Assembly (NCBI GenBank): GCA_046328505.1
Contig: JAXLWL010000002.1
Span: 2,666,001 to 2,730,000 of the forward strand
Source of the DNA: JBDHWG01 sp046328505
GTDB lineage: Bacteria > Chloroflexota > Anaerolineae > Epilineales > JAHCIE01
DNA: 64,000 nt
Direction of reading: 5' to 3'
Positions 26,901 through 35,718 of this stretch are shown here, one piece after another. The translations under genes and the position numbers were made by a program. The notes below the pieces were generated by a model, which saw only the letters and a program-made list of their open reading frames with translations, ran no database searches and was not told the DNA's origin. Numbering within the stretch: position 1 is the first letter of the stretch; the number at the start of each line of letters is the position of its first letter.

Positions 26901-28337
26901 CTTCGGCGCGCCGCCGAGGGTCACGCCGGAAGGTCCGTTGGGCAGATCCTGGAAGCGGGGTGCGAAGCCGTTGATCGCTCCCTGGCCCACGGCGTTCGAG
27001 GCGGAACGCGTTCCGTAGTCCGCGCCGGCATAGTCGTCGAACGACCCCATGAACGCAACCAGGGAGGCCTTCGCGGGTGGCGTGGCCTCGTCGCCGTAGA
27101 GAACGTCGCTGCCGGGGATAGGGTTTGTGCCATCGGCGATCCAGTAGATGCCGCCGCCGGAGATGTCCGGCTTGCCGTCGCCATCCATGTCGCGGTACGA
27201 CAGCGGCGACGCCTTGGTCACCGGCTTCTCGTTGGTGAAGTCGTAGTCGTTGTCCAGGTCGACGTAGACCGTGTCATACACGCCGGGCTGGTGCTCGTCC
27301 ACCAGCAGCACGGCCGGCGACTGGCCGAAGACGTGAGCCAGGTTCAGATCCGGGTGGCTGCCAAAGTGGTACACCCCGCTCATGCTCGTGTCCTTGAACT
27401 TGTACTCGTGGCTGACGCCCGGTGTCTTACTGCCGCGGCCCGGCGAGTCGGCGAACGTCGCGTACCGCGCCCGCGCCGTGCCGTTCTGCAAGTCCTCGAA
27501 AGAGCGGAACACCTGGGGCGTCGCCGTCGTGTCGGCGTACCACGCCGCGCCGGTAGCGACGAAGTCCGTGTCAAAGTTGGCATCACTCCAGTACAGGAGC
27601 ATGGAGTATGGGTCAAACGCCATCGGCCAGCCGACGTACGGCGACTCGGGGTCGTCCACGGTCGCCCACGTGTTCCAGAAATCCGGGTGCGCCATGTCAA
27701 CGCCGCTATCGATCACGGCGATCTTCACGCCCTGGCCCTGGTACCCCTTCATCCAGGCACGGCGGCTCTCCTGGTTTGGTCCCACGTCGAACCAGCCCTG
27801 CGGCTTGGCCGCCGCCGGCTCCTGGGAGGCGTCCCACGGCCTGGCGATTTTGCGAAGTTCCTCGATGCGGACGCGCTGCTGCTCCAGAGAGGGCTTCGGT
27901 GATTGATCCGGGGCGATTGGCGGGCGGTGGGTTTCGCTCGGACCGGGAACCACCGGCGCGATCTGGTTGACGCCAGGGAGCGAGGCGATTTTTGTCAGGG
28001 CGCTGCCTTTGACCTGGGCGAGGATCGTCTCGGAATCCAGGCGCGGCAGCTTCGCCGTAACGGCCTTGACGGCGTAGGGAGTGACGTCGACGCCCATGTT
28101 GGCATCAATGATGACGCCGATCACCGCTTCGCCGCCTGCTTTAGCGGCATCGCGGACGGTCGGGGACATTTTTTCGTAAGCAGCATCGGTGGAGGTCGTG
28201 ATTTGCTGGGCTTGTTTCTCACCCGGCGCGGGCGGCTGGGCCGTCGCGGGGCGAAGGGCGGCGAGGGAGAGCATCAGGACGGCGACGATGGCCGACGCGG
28301 CCACGACGGGCGGCGCCAGACGGTTGAGTTTTTTCAT
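23982..28337 (-). CDS. Large secreted S8 subtilase homologue, probably catalytically dead
   Basis: 1451 residues from an ATG at 28337 with AAGGAG seven bases upstream. A signal peptide (VVAASAIVAVLMLSLAAL) leads an inhibitor-like prodomain. The subtilase core keeps Asp210 in IAVIDSGVDMAHPD and the oxyanion Asn560 in GAGNSGPG. The His-motif position reads YGTRSAS (Tyr441 for His) and the Ser-motif position reads ATWDAP (Trp648 for Ser in GTSxAP). About 230 residues separate the Asp and His positions and carry calcium-loop-like DLDNDYDFTNE and DMDGDGKPD. The C-terminus has a PPC-like domain (GPDLDLFLLRDGNGDGKF). The fold call is firm; loss of activity is inferred from the substitutions. It may be a binding or scaffold protein. 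Confidence 0.85.
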   Translation of the reverse strand: MKKLNRLAPPVVAASAIVAVLMLSLAALRPATAQPPAPGEKQAQQITTSTDAAYEKMSPTVRDAAKAGGEAVIGVIIDANMGVDVTPYAVKAVTAKLPRLDSETILAQVKGSALTKIASLPGVNQIAPVVPGPSETHRPPIAPDQSPKPSLEQQRVRIEELRKIARPWDASQEPAAAKPQGWFDVGPNQESRRAWMKGYQGQGVKIAVIDSGVDMAHPDFWNTWATVDDPESPYVGWPMAFDPYSMLLYWSDANFDTDFVATGAAWYADTTATPQVFRSFEDLQNGTARARYATFADSPGRGSKTPGVSHEYKFKDTSMSGVYHFGSHPDLNLAHVFGQSPAVLLVDEHQPGVYDTVYVDLDNDYDFTNEKPVTKASPLSYRDMDGDGKPDISGGGIYWIADGTNPIPGSDVLYGDEATPPAKASLVAFMGSFDDYAGADYGTRSASNAVGQGAINGFAPRFQDLPNGPSGVTLGGAPKAKLVPIGDINDNFDTSMRQAWYLSLMGYDGIPNSADDIQITSNGYFTSATANSGWDYYSRLLDRMQRRLNPTTSFVFGAGNSGPGYGTAWAPLPSVAIKVGASLEMGSTGWDSITRTGQITYGSMGPFSSRGPDARGTVGADVAADGGFASGDLPINVGFNGNYSWATWDAPQRAASVAAGNLALVYQAFKAKNDRWPTSDEGRVLLKAGAVTTGADVFAAGAGRINADLSTDIASGRQGIYALPDQWRVGDYHGKEYPAFANIIYPGANDTQSFSLSNPSDHAVDVTLSADALRRFDGREFTFTSKPISEESPRNFFAPDYLMPLDNIPDDTEMMQVSAIYPMSQFDPTGTGSPTNGWYLVIYDWTDINGDGKLWTDTNGNGVANHQDAVPFQPANIDGVAPRDFYFTRAALDWSKTEFERWEFERVSYTYSAGNTMKVQMFSPKQKMHDGLYIGFRHPYKMPEVPTTTIQVKIDFYKRQPWEWANFSSDHLTIQPHSTATATATIAIPTNTAAGEYEGAIHATSAGRAPYGLFLPLVAANARLAGPASLASPSAEGRALEIPDRVDTIPVVASVAAQYNFSGAITLGGAKANDPTDPYNNGVVRGDFDWAFGGRWWGDRRTYFVDATQTPISGTKLLTRNVWADASPPTDIDTTILGPASDRFSDPSNPGNADVNWADPAYYGPYTLDRVGGSLNTYVDPGFWRFQTATGGAEEWVAGEAAAGLHAIRLHNVLFDGDKFDVPYTTTVGAATVSPSAISVTRSVTTTTTISNCTPLTFSATLDLPGLTAEGFGLSKPEVRNSETAHQDNPNDPGSASYKRAFTVTHASRLTVSIDGGIGPDLDLFLLRDGNGDGKFTSPDEVVAASTTSTAQESVSLTRPVDGAYEILVHGYSVPGGSATFRLTLDLVQGFDVTVRGVPNGPLAANTPAHMQVCYKKTVSPGEVVQGDVLLGPSVAPSTFTVPIVIKATTP

Positions 28338-28718
28338 TCTGAGGCTCCTTGATGGGCTAACATAGCCCCGACATGTGAAATTGTGGCAGGGCAACCGATT
28401 GGCTGCCAAGGATCGAAGGCAATGTGAATTCGCACTCATGGGGACAGGCGCGCGGGCGGGGCCACTAGCGGGGGAGCGCGGCTCATCCTAGCCTCCTTCG
28501 TGTGTTCGTGGGACGTTGCAGACGATCAGGAATATCGGTCAGGAGTTGCCAGCGCGTTCATTATATCGCCCCCGGACCGGAAGTCAAGAAAGTACGTGAC
28601 GATCAGACGCCTGCCGCTTTCATTTCACCGCGTATTCAACAGTCATTAAACGATAGTTTCAGTGCAATTTACTCCCGATTTGCGGGATAAAAACCCGCTA
28701 TTCACGCGACAGCCGCAC
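28338..28718. other. Noncoding upstream region of the S8 homologue
   Basis: About 380 bases with no convincing gene. A small hairpin TGCGGG/CCCGC is at about 28681-28698. No clear -35/-10 pair for the minus-strand S8 gene was recognised. Confidence 0.5.
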
Positions 28719-28754
28719 AAAAAAGTGCCCTCTCCCGGTTCGGGGAGAGGGCAC
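28719..28754 (-). terminator. Rho-independent terminator
   Basis: A perfect 12-bp stem GTGCCCTCTCCC/GGGAGAGGGCAC (28725-28736 and 28743-28754) is followed on the minus strand by TTTTTT. It would end transcripts of the GH2 gene, with the dispersed repeat lying in the 3' UTR. Confidence 0.85.
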
Positions 28755-28795
28755 AAGCAGACGCCGTGAGTTATGCCGATTGTAGATAGTAAGGC

Positions 28796-28917
28796 TGTCA
28801 TTGCGAGCGAAGCGAAGCAATCTCTCGTCCTGGCGAAAGGCATCCCAAGCAGCTATGGCACAGTTGCCATCCGCCGCGAGATTGCTTCGTCGGGCTATCG
28901 CCCTCCTCGCAATGACA
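28796..28917. repeat. Dispersed palindromic repeat, copy 2
   Basis: TGTCATTGCGAGCGAAGCG opens and CTCGCAATGACA closes the element, with inner arms GAAGCAATCTC and GAGATTGCTTC. Same structure and size as 23763-23881; the central part differs. Confidence 0.82.
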
Positions 28918-28961
28918 GTTCAGGCTCAATTACTTCATAGTCTCTACAACCGCATTTCATA

Positions 28962-31874
28962 TTAGTAGCTGGCGGCCAGGGTCGGCTGACAGGCGTCCGA
29001 CATCAGGTGATCGACCAGGTCATGCAGCATCGCCACCGCCACCGGATCGCGCGGCAGCGCCTCTTTGAAGGCGAAGGTGCTCATGATCACCTTGCCGCGT
29101 CCATAGCGGAACTGGACGGTGTGAACGGACGGCTGGTGTACCCAGCCGGCGATCATGCCGGCGAGAAAGTCACCCTGCACGGCCGGGTCGTCGAACGGCA
29201 GGCCCAGAATCGTCCGTTGTGGCATCACCCGCGCGAACGGCAGGCCGAGCGGGTTGCGAATCCCTGCCAGTCGGCGGTGCGTGTCTGGATGGAGCCAGCT
29301 AAAGGTCGATATCCAGTTGCCGCTGTATGGGCCACCTCGGCCGCCAATCCAGAAGAACGGGCTAGGCCCATAGCCGAGGTACAGCAGCGCGCCGCCATTT
29401 CGCACCCACGCCAACAGATCTGAATCGACCTGGTCGGCGATAGCCAGCCGCGCCTCCCCCGAGGGTTTGTCCAGCGTGGTGTAGCCACATTCCTCCAGGA
29501 GAGTGCCAAGATCGGCATGGACGTGGCGGCGCCGGCCGCGCGGCAAGGATGGCATGTCATCGGGTGTCCCTGCCGTCTCGCCTGGGGTCTGTGTGAGGGC
29601 GGGTAGCGCGACGTCGAGCGGCGCGGCGCCGGACTGGGTTGCGACCACAACCGGCTCGGTGTACGTTGCCTGGCGCGCTGAGACTGGCAGAACCAGCACG
29701 TCGAGCGTGTTGCGGGCAAGCTCAGCACCGTTGGCTTCCAGCGTCAGCGTCGTCTGCCGCGTGACCGCGCCATCGACCGAAGACAGCGGCTGGCGCAGCA
29801 GGCCCAAGGCCCGCACCGATCCGCGCTCGATCGTCCCAACGTGGTATTGCCCCCACTCCGCTCCGTCCTCCTGCCAGCGGAGTCTGGCGTCATGCCAGTC
29901 GGCGCCGCTGAAATGGGCGAGGTGGACGCACGAAGCCACGGTTTCGTCATCCCAAAAGGCGTAGCGGTTGACCTGGGGGACGATGACGTCCGGCGCATTG
30001 ATAGCGTGGAACGCGTCGAAGTAAGCCTTCGGGTCGCGCCAGAAGTCGAGCAGACCGTTACTCTCCCAGTACGCGTCGGTCAGCTCGGTGATCACGTACC
30101 CCCGCAGGTGGGGCAGCCGCCGCATCGTCTCGATCTCGAACTTCATCGACTCATACTGGTGCCACTGGGTCGCCTCGGCGAAACTCTCGTAGCTGGGCCA
30201 GACCTTGTCCAGGCCGTAGCGGCGGAAGCGCTCCTCGACGCCCTTTGGCCAGCCCGCCTCGCCGTCCCACGGCGACCACCACGCGCCGAGATCGAACCAC
30301 GCAGGGTCCTTGCCCGAATGCTTGCGCAGCCGCTCCACCGACGGCAAGCCCCAGTTGCCGAACTCGGACAGGACAAGCGGCTCCTGGCCGCTGCGCGTCG
30401 TGTCGCCGCGTGTCGAGTACGTCCACAACGGCCGCAAGTCGAACTGTTCGAGCGTCTGGTTGAAGCCAGGCGCGTGGTCCGGAATGCTCGCATAGATGTG
30501 GAAATCATCCAGATCGCTCTTGACATGGACGTTCGGCCCCCAGGGGTGTGAGCACGCCGAGTTGTCCACGACGAGCCGCGTGGGGTCTAGCCCCTTACAG
30601 CGATCGTACATCTGGGCGACCCATGCGCGGTCGCTCGCGCTGAGCGGCAGCGCCGTCCCCCAGTCCTCGTTGATGATCGTCCAGATGATGATCGAGGGAT
30701 GGTTGAAGTCTCGCCGCACCATTTCTTCGAGCAGGCGCTCCGCGCGATGCTTGATGGCGTCGTCCAGGGCAACCTCGTCGGGGTGCAGGGTGCCTTTGCG
30801 GTAGAACGTGCGCCACGAGGGGATCTCCGTCCAGACAAGGAAACCCATCTCATCGGCAAGGTCGAGGTAGAGCGGGTCCGGCGGCTTGATGTGGCAGCGC
30901 AGGCAGTTGAGGCCAAGTCGCTTGGCCTTTGTGAACTCGTCACGCAGGAACGCCTCCGACGGCACGGTGTAGATGGTGTCCGGGTAGAGGTCCTGATCGA
31001 GGGCGGCCAGCAAGAAGATGGGCTTGCCGTTGAGGAGAATCTGCCCGTTGGCGGTCGCGACCTCGCGGAAGCCAAAGCGCACGCTCACCTCATCATTGCC
31101 CAGGCTCACCCGCGCCGTATAGAGGTTGGGCGTGTCCGGTTCCCACAGTCGGGCGTTCTCGACGGCCACCGTCGTTTCGTGCACATTCGGCAGGACGTGG
31201 CTCGCCGGGGCTGCCTCCCACACGCCACCCGCGCCGTCCTCGACGCGCGCGCGCACGTCGACGGTTCCCGCTTCACCATCGGCTACCTGGACGGCGATAT
31301 GGGCGTTGCCGTGCATGTCCGGCGTCACTTGCACACTGTCAATGTAGGGCAATGGCACGGCCGTTAGCGTGACGTCCTGCCAGATACCGCCGACGTTGAT
31401 ATACCACTCTTGCTTGCCGTGGGGAATGTGTACCGGATCGAACGGCGGACCGCCGGCGCCGACGTGAGGATCAAACTTCGGCCAGCGGTCAATGGGAATG
31501 CCCGTCTGGGTGGCATCGTAGACGCGCACGGCAATCTCATTGCGCCCTGGCCGCGCCCAGCGGGCGATGGGGATGCTGAACGGCGTATAGCCGCCCTCGT
31601 GCTCACCGACCATCTGCCCATTGACGAACACCTGGCACCAGTAATCAACGGCGCCGAAGCGCAGGAGCAACTCCCCGGCGAGCCACTCGGCACCGACATC
31701 GACCGCGCGGCGATACCACGCGTAGCCGCTGTAACGCTCGAGGTCTGGGAAAGCTGCTTGCCACGGGAGGGGAACGGGAATTTCACGGTCGGGGGACAAC
31801 GACTCGATGGTTACGGTTCCAGAGGGGTCCAGCTGGAACTGCCATGGGCCGGCAAGGGAACGCTGCAGGCGCAT
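28962..31874 (-). CDS. Glycoside hydrolase family 2 enzyme
   Basis: 970 residues with no signal peptide. The N-terminal sugar-binding jelly roll (YSGYAWYRRAVDV, VFVNGQMVGEHEGGYTPF) is followed by an Ig-like domain and the TIM barrel. The acid/base Glu is in IIIWTIINEDWG and the nucleophile Glu in LVLSEFGNWG. A further about 280 residues at the C-terminus are Ig-like then a ThuA/GATase-like fold (YGRGKVIMSTFAF). GH2 covers beta-galactosidase, glucuronidase and mannosidase; the exact sugar is undecided. It lies 155 bases downstream of the cyclase gene in the same direction and has a clear terminator. Confidence 0.9.
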   Translation of the reverse strand: MRLQRSLAGPWQFQLDPSGTVTIESLSPDREIPVPLPWQAAFPDLERYSGYAWYRRAVDVGAEWLAGELLLRFGAVDYWCQVFVNGQMVGEHEGGYTPFSIPIARWARPGRNEIAVRVYDATQTGIPIDRWPKFDPHVGAGGPPFDPVHIPHGKQEWYINVGGIWQDVTLTAVPLPYIDSVQVTPDMHGNAHIAVQVADGEAGTVDVRARVEDGAGGVWEAAPASHVLPNVHETTVAVENARLWEPDTPNLYTARVSLGNDEVSVRFGFREVATANGQILLNGKPIFLLAALDQDLYPDTIYTVPSEAFLRDEFTKAKRLGLNCLRCHIKPPDPLYLDLADEMGFLVWTEIPSWRTFYRKGTLHPDEVALDDAIKHRAERLLEEMVRRDFNHPSIIIWTIINEDWGTALPLSASDRAWVAQMYDRCKGLDPTRLVVDNSACSHPWGPNVHVKSDLDDFHIYASIPDHAPGFNQTLEQFDLRPLWTYSTRGDTTRSGQEPLVLSEFGNWGLPSVERLRKHSGKDPAWFDLGAWWSPWDGEAGWPKGVEERFRRYGLDKVWPSYESFAEATQWHQYESMKFEIETMRRLPHLRGYVITELTDAYWESNGLLDFWRDPKAYFDAFHAINAPDVIVPQVNRYAFWDDETVASCVHLAHFSGADWHDARLRWQEDGAEWGQYHVGTIERGSVRALGLLRQPLSSVDGAVTRQTTLTLEANGAELARNTLDVLVLPVSARQATYTEPVVVATQSGAAPLDVALPALTQTPGETAGTPDDMPSLPRGRRRHVHADLGTLLEECGYTTLDKPSGEARLAIADQVDSDLLAWVRNGGALLYLGYGPSPFFWIGGRGGPYSGNWISTFSWLHPDTHRRLAGIRNPLGLPFARVMPQRTILGLPFDDPAVQGDFLAGMIAGWVHQPSVHTVQFRYGRGKVIMSTFAFKEALPRDPVAVAMLHDLVDHLMSDACQPTLAASY

Positions 31875-32029
31875 TTTATGGTTAGCCCTTTCGTCCTGCT
31901 GAGCGCAGGCGTGGATTCATCTGTCGTGCAACGACGCCTTCGACTCAGCAAGGATTGGTCCACTATCGCCCGCAGCGGCGGCCAAACCGTGGCGGATAAG
32001 CGGATGGCGGCCCAGTGACGGGCGGAGAC

Positions 32030-35000
32030 TCACACGGCCGCGCCTAGCGTTAGCGCCTCTGCTATCGCAGAGTCCAGGGGAAGCGCTCGTCCCGCCTCCC
32101 AGGCTGCGGCTGCGGCCTCCTCGCCGAGCGCCTGCCGAGCGGGCGCCAGCGCCGCGTCGAGGCGCCGCTGATCGGCGGCCGAGAGCGGCGTATTGAGTGC
32201 CTCGCGCACCACCGACGCAGCGCCAGCGAGCCGCAGCGCACGTTCCTTCCCTCCATCGAGGGCCAGAAGCCCGCCGACGTCTTCCAAAAGATAGGCGATC
32301 ATCCGCCGGTCGCCCAGATCTCGGAACGTCAGCAGGCTGTCCTGGTAGACGGTGCGCGCGACGGCGTAGTCACCCAGGCTCCGTAGCACGTTCGCCAGGT
32401 TGAGGGCCGTGTGGGCGATGGAGCTCTTGACGCCGATCTCTCGCTGGAGCGTTAGCGCCTCCTCCAGGTAGATGCGCGCCTGGGCGTAGTCGTTGCTCAG
32501 AAGAGCCAGCTGTCCTAGATTGTTGAGAGAGTTCGGAATCGCCCAGCGGTGGCCGATCGAGCGGCGAATAGTCAGCGCCTCGGCAAAGTACGACACGGCC
32601 CGCTCGAAGTCATCCTGGTTCGCCACGGCGATGCCCAGGTTGTTCAAAGCGTTGGCGATATGGGGCAGGTCGTTCATCTCGCGTCGGATCGCCAGGCTCT
32701 GCTCGTAGAGCCGCTGCGCCTCGGCAAACTGGCCCCGCATGTCGGCCAGGGTTCCGGCACAGATGAGCGCCTTGGCCAGACCGGCCCGGTCGCCGATCGC
32801 ACGTGAAATGGCCTCCGCACGCCCATACGCCGCGTCGGCTTCGTCATAGCGGCTCTGCTTGCGGCGCAGCTCCCCGATGGCGATCTCACACTCCGCCTCA
32901 AAAGAGCGGTCGCCACTCTCCAGCGCCAGCGCCAGCGCCTCGGCCAGGCGGGTGTCTGCCTCGGCGTACTGCCCGACTGTGTCCAGCGTCAGCCCGAGCT
33001 TGAGCGCCGCCGCACCTTTCTCCGCGCCGCTGAGAAGCGGAAGCAGACGCTCGAAATAATCGATGGCGGCCGCGTTGGCAAAGCTGGCGTGGGCGGCCTC
33101 CGCCGCGCGCCTGAGGTACTCGCGGCGCTTGTCCTCGTTGCGGCTGCGGTCGTAGTGGAAGGCCAGGATATCCAGGCGTTGCTCAAGACCATCGGGGTAG
33201 GTCTCTTCAATATAGCGGCCAATCTGCTCGTGGAGAGTCGCCCGCATCGCGTAAGGCAGGCTCTCGTAGGCAACCTGCTGTGTCACGATGTGCTTGAACA
33301 GGTACGTAAGCTCAGGCGCAGGACGGTCCAGCGGCGTGAGCTCAAGCTCGCTGAGGAAATCCAGCGCCTGGCGCACCAGGGTTGCGCCGCCCAGATCAGG
33401 GTAGACCCCCCACAACATCGCGGCCGGGAACAGCCGCCCGATGACGCTCGCGACACGAATGGCCACCTGCTGTTCTTGATCGAGCTGGTCGATGCGGCTC
33501 AGGATAAGGCTGTATATCGTGCTCGGCAGGTCCAGGCTCCGCAGGCGCTCCGTGTCCTTCGGATCCACGCCGAGGTCACGCAGATAGTTGAGGATTTCCT
33601 CGATGTAGAACGGATTACCCAGCGCACGCTCGGTGACGAGCGCGACGAAGTCGGCCGGGATGTCCACGTCCTCACCGAAGAATTGCCGCAGCTTCAGGTC
33701 GATAAGCCGCGCGGCTTCGTCGGGCGTGAAGTTGGTCAGCTCCAACTCGGTGAAGTGGGGCAGTCGGTCAACAGGAGGAGCCTGGGTACGGTCGCGGTCC
33801 GGCGGCCGATACATCATGAGCAATAGAACGGGCATACTGGCCATCGCCCGGCCGATCACCCCAATGAGGTCGGAGGACAGGGCGTCGAGCCAGTGGCAGT
33901 CATCCAGGACGATCAGGAGAGGCTGGCGCGTCGACCGCACGCGGAGACAGTCCACCAGAAGCGCCTCCAGCGCCGACTTGCGCACCTTGGCATCCAGCGA
34001 TGCCGTCAAATCGTTATCCGGGATAGGCAGGTTCAGCGCGGGGCCTAGCAAGGGCAGCCGCGGTACAAAGGCAGGGTTGATGCGCCGCAGGTGGGATTCG
34101 AGCCGCCGTATCTGCCCGGAGAGCGGCGCGTCAACGTCGACGTCGAAGAACCTGCGCCAAACGTTGTGCCACACGAGATAGGGCGTGTTGACGCCGTACG
34201 ACTGGCATTCGCCGCCCAGGCCCGACAGCCCACGCGCCTGAGCCTGGCGAATCACCTCGGCCGCGAGGCGCGACTTCCCCATCCCGGCCTCAGCGCATAT
34301 GCCGATAATCTGACCGCGCCCCCGCCGAACCGCCTCAATCCTGTCCGCAACCGTTGCCAGCTCTGCCTGGCGTCCGACCATCGGCAGGCGGTAACGCGGC
34401 TCCTGGAGCCGCAACGCGCGCTGCGCCTTCACGCCCAGCAGGCGCGCCACGGGAATCGGCTCGCTCTTGCCTTTGACGCGGATGCTGCCCAGGCTCTCCC
34501 AGGTGAACGCGTCACCCGTCGCGCTGCGACTGATCTCGCTGACAATGGTCTGCCCGGGCTTCGCCGCTGCCATCAGGCGCGCCGAGAGGTTCACCGGGTC
34601 GCCGAGCACACCATAGGTGCGGCGTACCGTCGCGCCGTAAGCGCCGGCGCGCATGCGGCCCTGGGTGATGCCAATCTGCACCGGATCGATGTCGTCCATG
34701 CGCGACACCAGCTCGTGCAGGTCGATGGCGGCTGAGGAGGCGCGCGCGGCATCGTCCTCGTGCGCCACCGGAGCGCCGAATGCGGCGTACAGATAGCTGC
34801 CCTTGTCGCCGATGGTGAGTTGGAGCCAGTTGCCGCCGTAGCGCGCCGCGATGCGCTGCGCTTCGCGGATGAATTGATCGAGCTTCTGGGGCGCAGCCTC
34901 GTCGTCGTCGTACCGAATGCCCGTGAAGCGCAGGAACATGGCGACGGCAGGCCGCAGCTCAGCCAGGAACTCGCCCTTGCCCGCGTGGATTCGCTCGTAT

Positions 35001-35716
35001 ACGACTTGCGGCAGCCAGGCCCGTCGCTGCTCCTCCGTCAGCACATCATCGCCCAGCTGCGGCCAGGATGTCTCAGGCACCGTAATGTTGAGACCGGCCA
35101 CAACCGCGAACCGCTCGCCGGTGTGCTCGTCCTGGCGCCACTCGGCGACCTGCAGGATGTCGCCGAGCGCGTCGGCGACGGCCGCATCGAAGACAATGTC
35201 GCCACGCTCAGCGACGTGCTCGGCCGCCACCATGCGTTCGAGCGTTCGGCCGGCCATAGCGTCGATCAGGCCATACTCGGGGTCGCCGACGATGAAGCGG
35301 CGCACCGGGCCGACCGCGACCGCGACCTTCACGCCGAGCGAGACAACGCGGCCGGAGACCGTGCGCACCTCGGCAAACTGACGCATCGCCGCCTGCATCG
35401 CCAGTCCGCACGCGGCAGCGCGGCGCCCGTCGTCGCCGTCAAGCCAGCACGTGATGGCGTCACCACTGAAGGTGAGGACGCTGCCCTGGTAACGATTCAG
35501 CTCATCAATGAGCGCATCGTACACGTGGTTAAGGTGAACCGACAGCTCCTCGGCGCCGCGCTTCGGCCCAAGCTCCAGGACGAGCGCCTCAGTCAGCTGT
35601 GTGAAGCCAGAGATGTCGGCGAAGAGCGCCGCGCCGTGCGTGCGCTGAGGAAGCTCCACGCCCTCGTGCAGGGCGTGGAGCCGGTCCATCGGAATGTAAG
35701 CGGCTGGTGTTTCCAT
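32030..35716 (-). CDS. Two-cyclase/NTPase/TPR protein resembling soluble adenylyl cyclase
   Basis: 1228 residues. The first class III cyclase domain has both metal-binding aspartates, D34 in FADISGFTQ and D86 in FSGDAI, but reads GDPEYGLIDAM where GDxVNxAAR is expected. The second domain lacks the first Asp (FLRFTGIR) but has the purine-contact-like GDKGSYLYAAF and the GDPVNLSARL motif with the catalytic Asn and Arg. The two halves therefore complement to one active site. An AAA/STAND-type NTPase follows (MVGRQAEL, P-loop AEAGMGKSR, Walker B LIVLDDCHWLD), then about ten TPRs. This is the order of animal ADCY10. It starts two bases after the stop of the giant surface-protein gene, so the two are translationally coupled. 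Confidence 0.88.
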   Translation of the reverse strand: METPAAYIPMDRLHALHEGVELPQRTHGAALFADISGFTQLTEALVLELGPKRGAEELSVHLNHVYDALIDELNRYQGSVLTFSGDAITCWLDGDDGRRAAACGLAMQAAMRQFAEVRTVSGRVVSLGVKVAVAVGPVRRFIVGDPEYGLIDAMAGRTLERMVAAEHVAERGDIVFDAAVADALGDILQVAEWRQDEHTGERFAVVAGLNITVPETSWPQLGDDVLTEEQRRAWLPQVVYERIHAGKGEFLAELRPAVAMFLRFTGIRYDDDEAAPQKLDQFIREAQRIAARYGGNWLQLTIGDKGSYLYAAFGAPVAHEDDAARASSAAIDLHELVSRMDDIDPVQIGITQGRMRAGAYGATVRRTYGVLGDPVNLSARLMAAAKPGQTIVSEISRSATGDAFTWESLGSIRVKGKSEPIPVARLLGVKAQRALRLQEPRYRLPMVGRQAELATVADRIEAVRRGRGQIIGICAEAGMGKSRLAAEVIRQAQARGLSGLGGECQSYGVNTPYLVWHNVWRRFFDVDVDAPLSGQIRRLESHLRRINPAFVPRLPLLGPALNLPIPDNDLTASLDAKVRKSALEALLVDCLRVRSTRQPLLIVLDDCHWLDALSSDLIGVIGRAMASMPVLLLMMYRPPDRDRTQAPPVDRLPHFTELELTNFTPDEAARLIDLKLRQFFGEDVDIPADFVALVTERALGNPFYIEEILNYLRDLGVDPKDTERLRSLDLPSTIYSLILSRIDQLDQEQQVAIRVASVIGRLFPAAMLWGVYPDLGGATLVRQALDFLSELELTPLDRPAPELTYLFKHIVTQQVAYESLPYAMRATLHEQIGRYIEETYPDGLEQRLDILAFHYDRSRNEDKRREYLRRAAEAAHASFANAAAIDYFERLLPLLSGAEKGAAALKLGLTLDTVGQYAEADTRLAEALALALESGDRSFEAECEIAIGELRRKQSRYDEADAAYGRAEAISRAIGDRAGLAKALICAGTLADMRGQFAEAQRLYEQSLAIRREMNDLPHIANALNNLGIAVANQDDFERAVSYFAEALTIRRSIGHRWAIPNSLNNLGQLALLSNDYAQARIYLEEALTLQREIGVKSSIAHTALNLANVLRSLGDYAVARTVYQDSLLTFRDLGDRRMIAYLLEDVGGLLALDGGKERALRLAGAASVVREALNTPLSAADQRRLDAALAPARQALGEEAAAAAWEAGRALPLDSAIAEALTLGAAV

Positions 35717-35718
35717 AG

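Noticed and set aside
28681..28698. Short hairpin upstream of the S8 gene as a riboswitch
   Set aside because: Six-base stem only, with no conserved riboswitch core.
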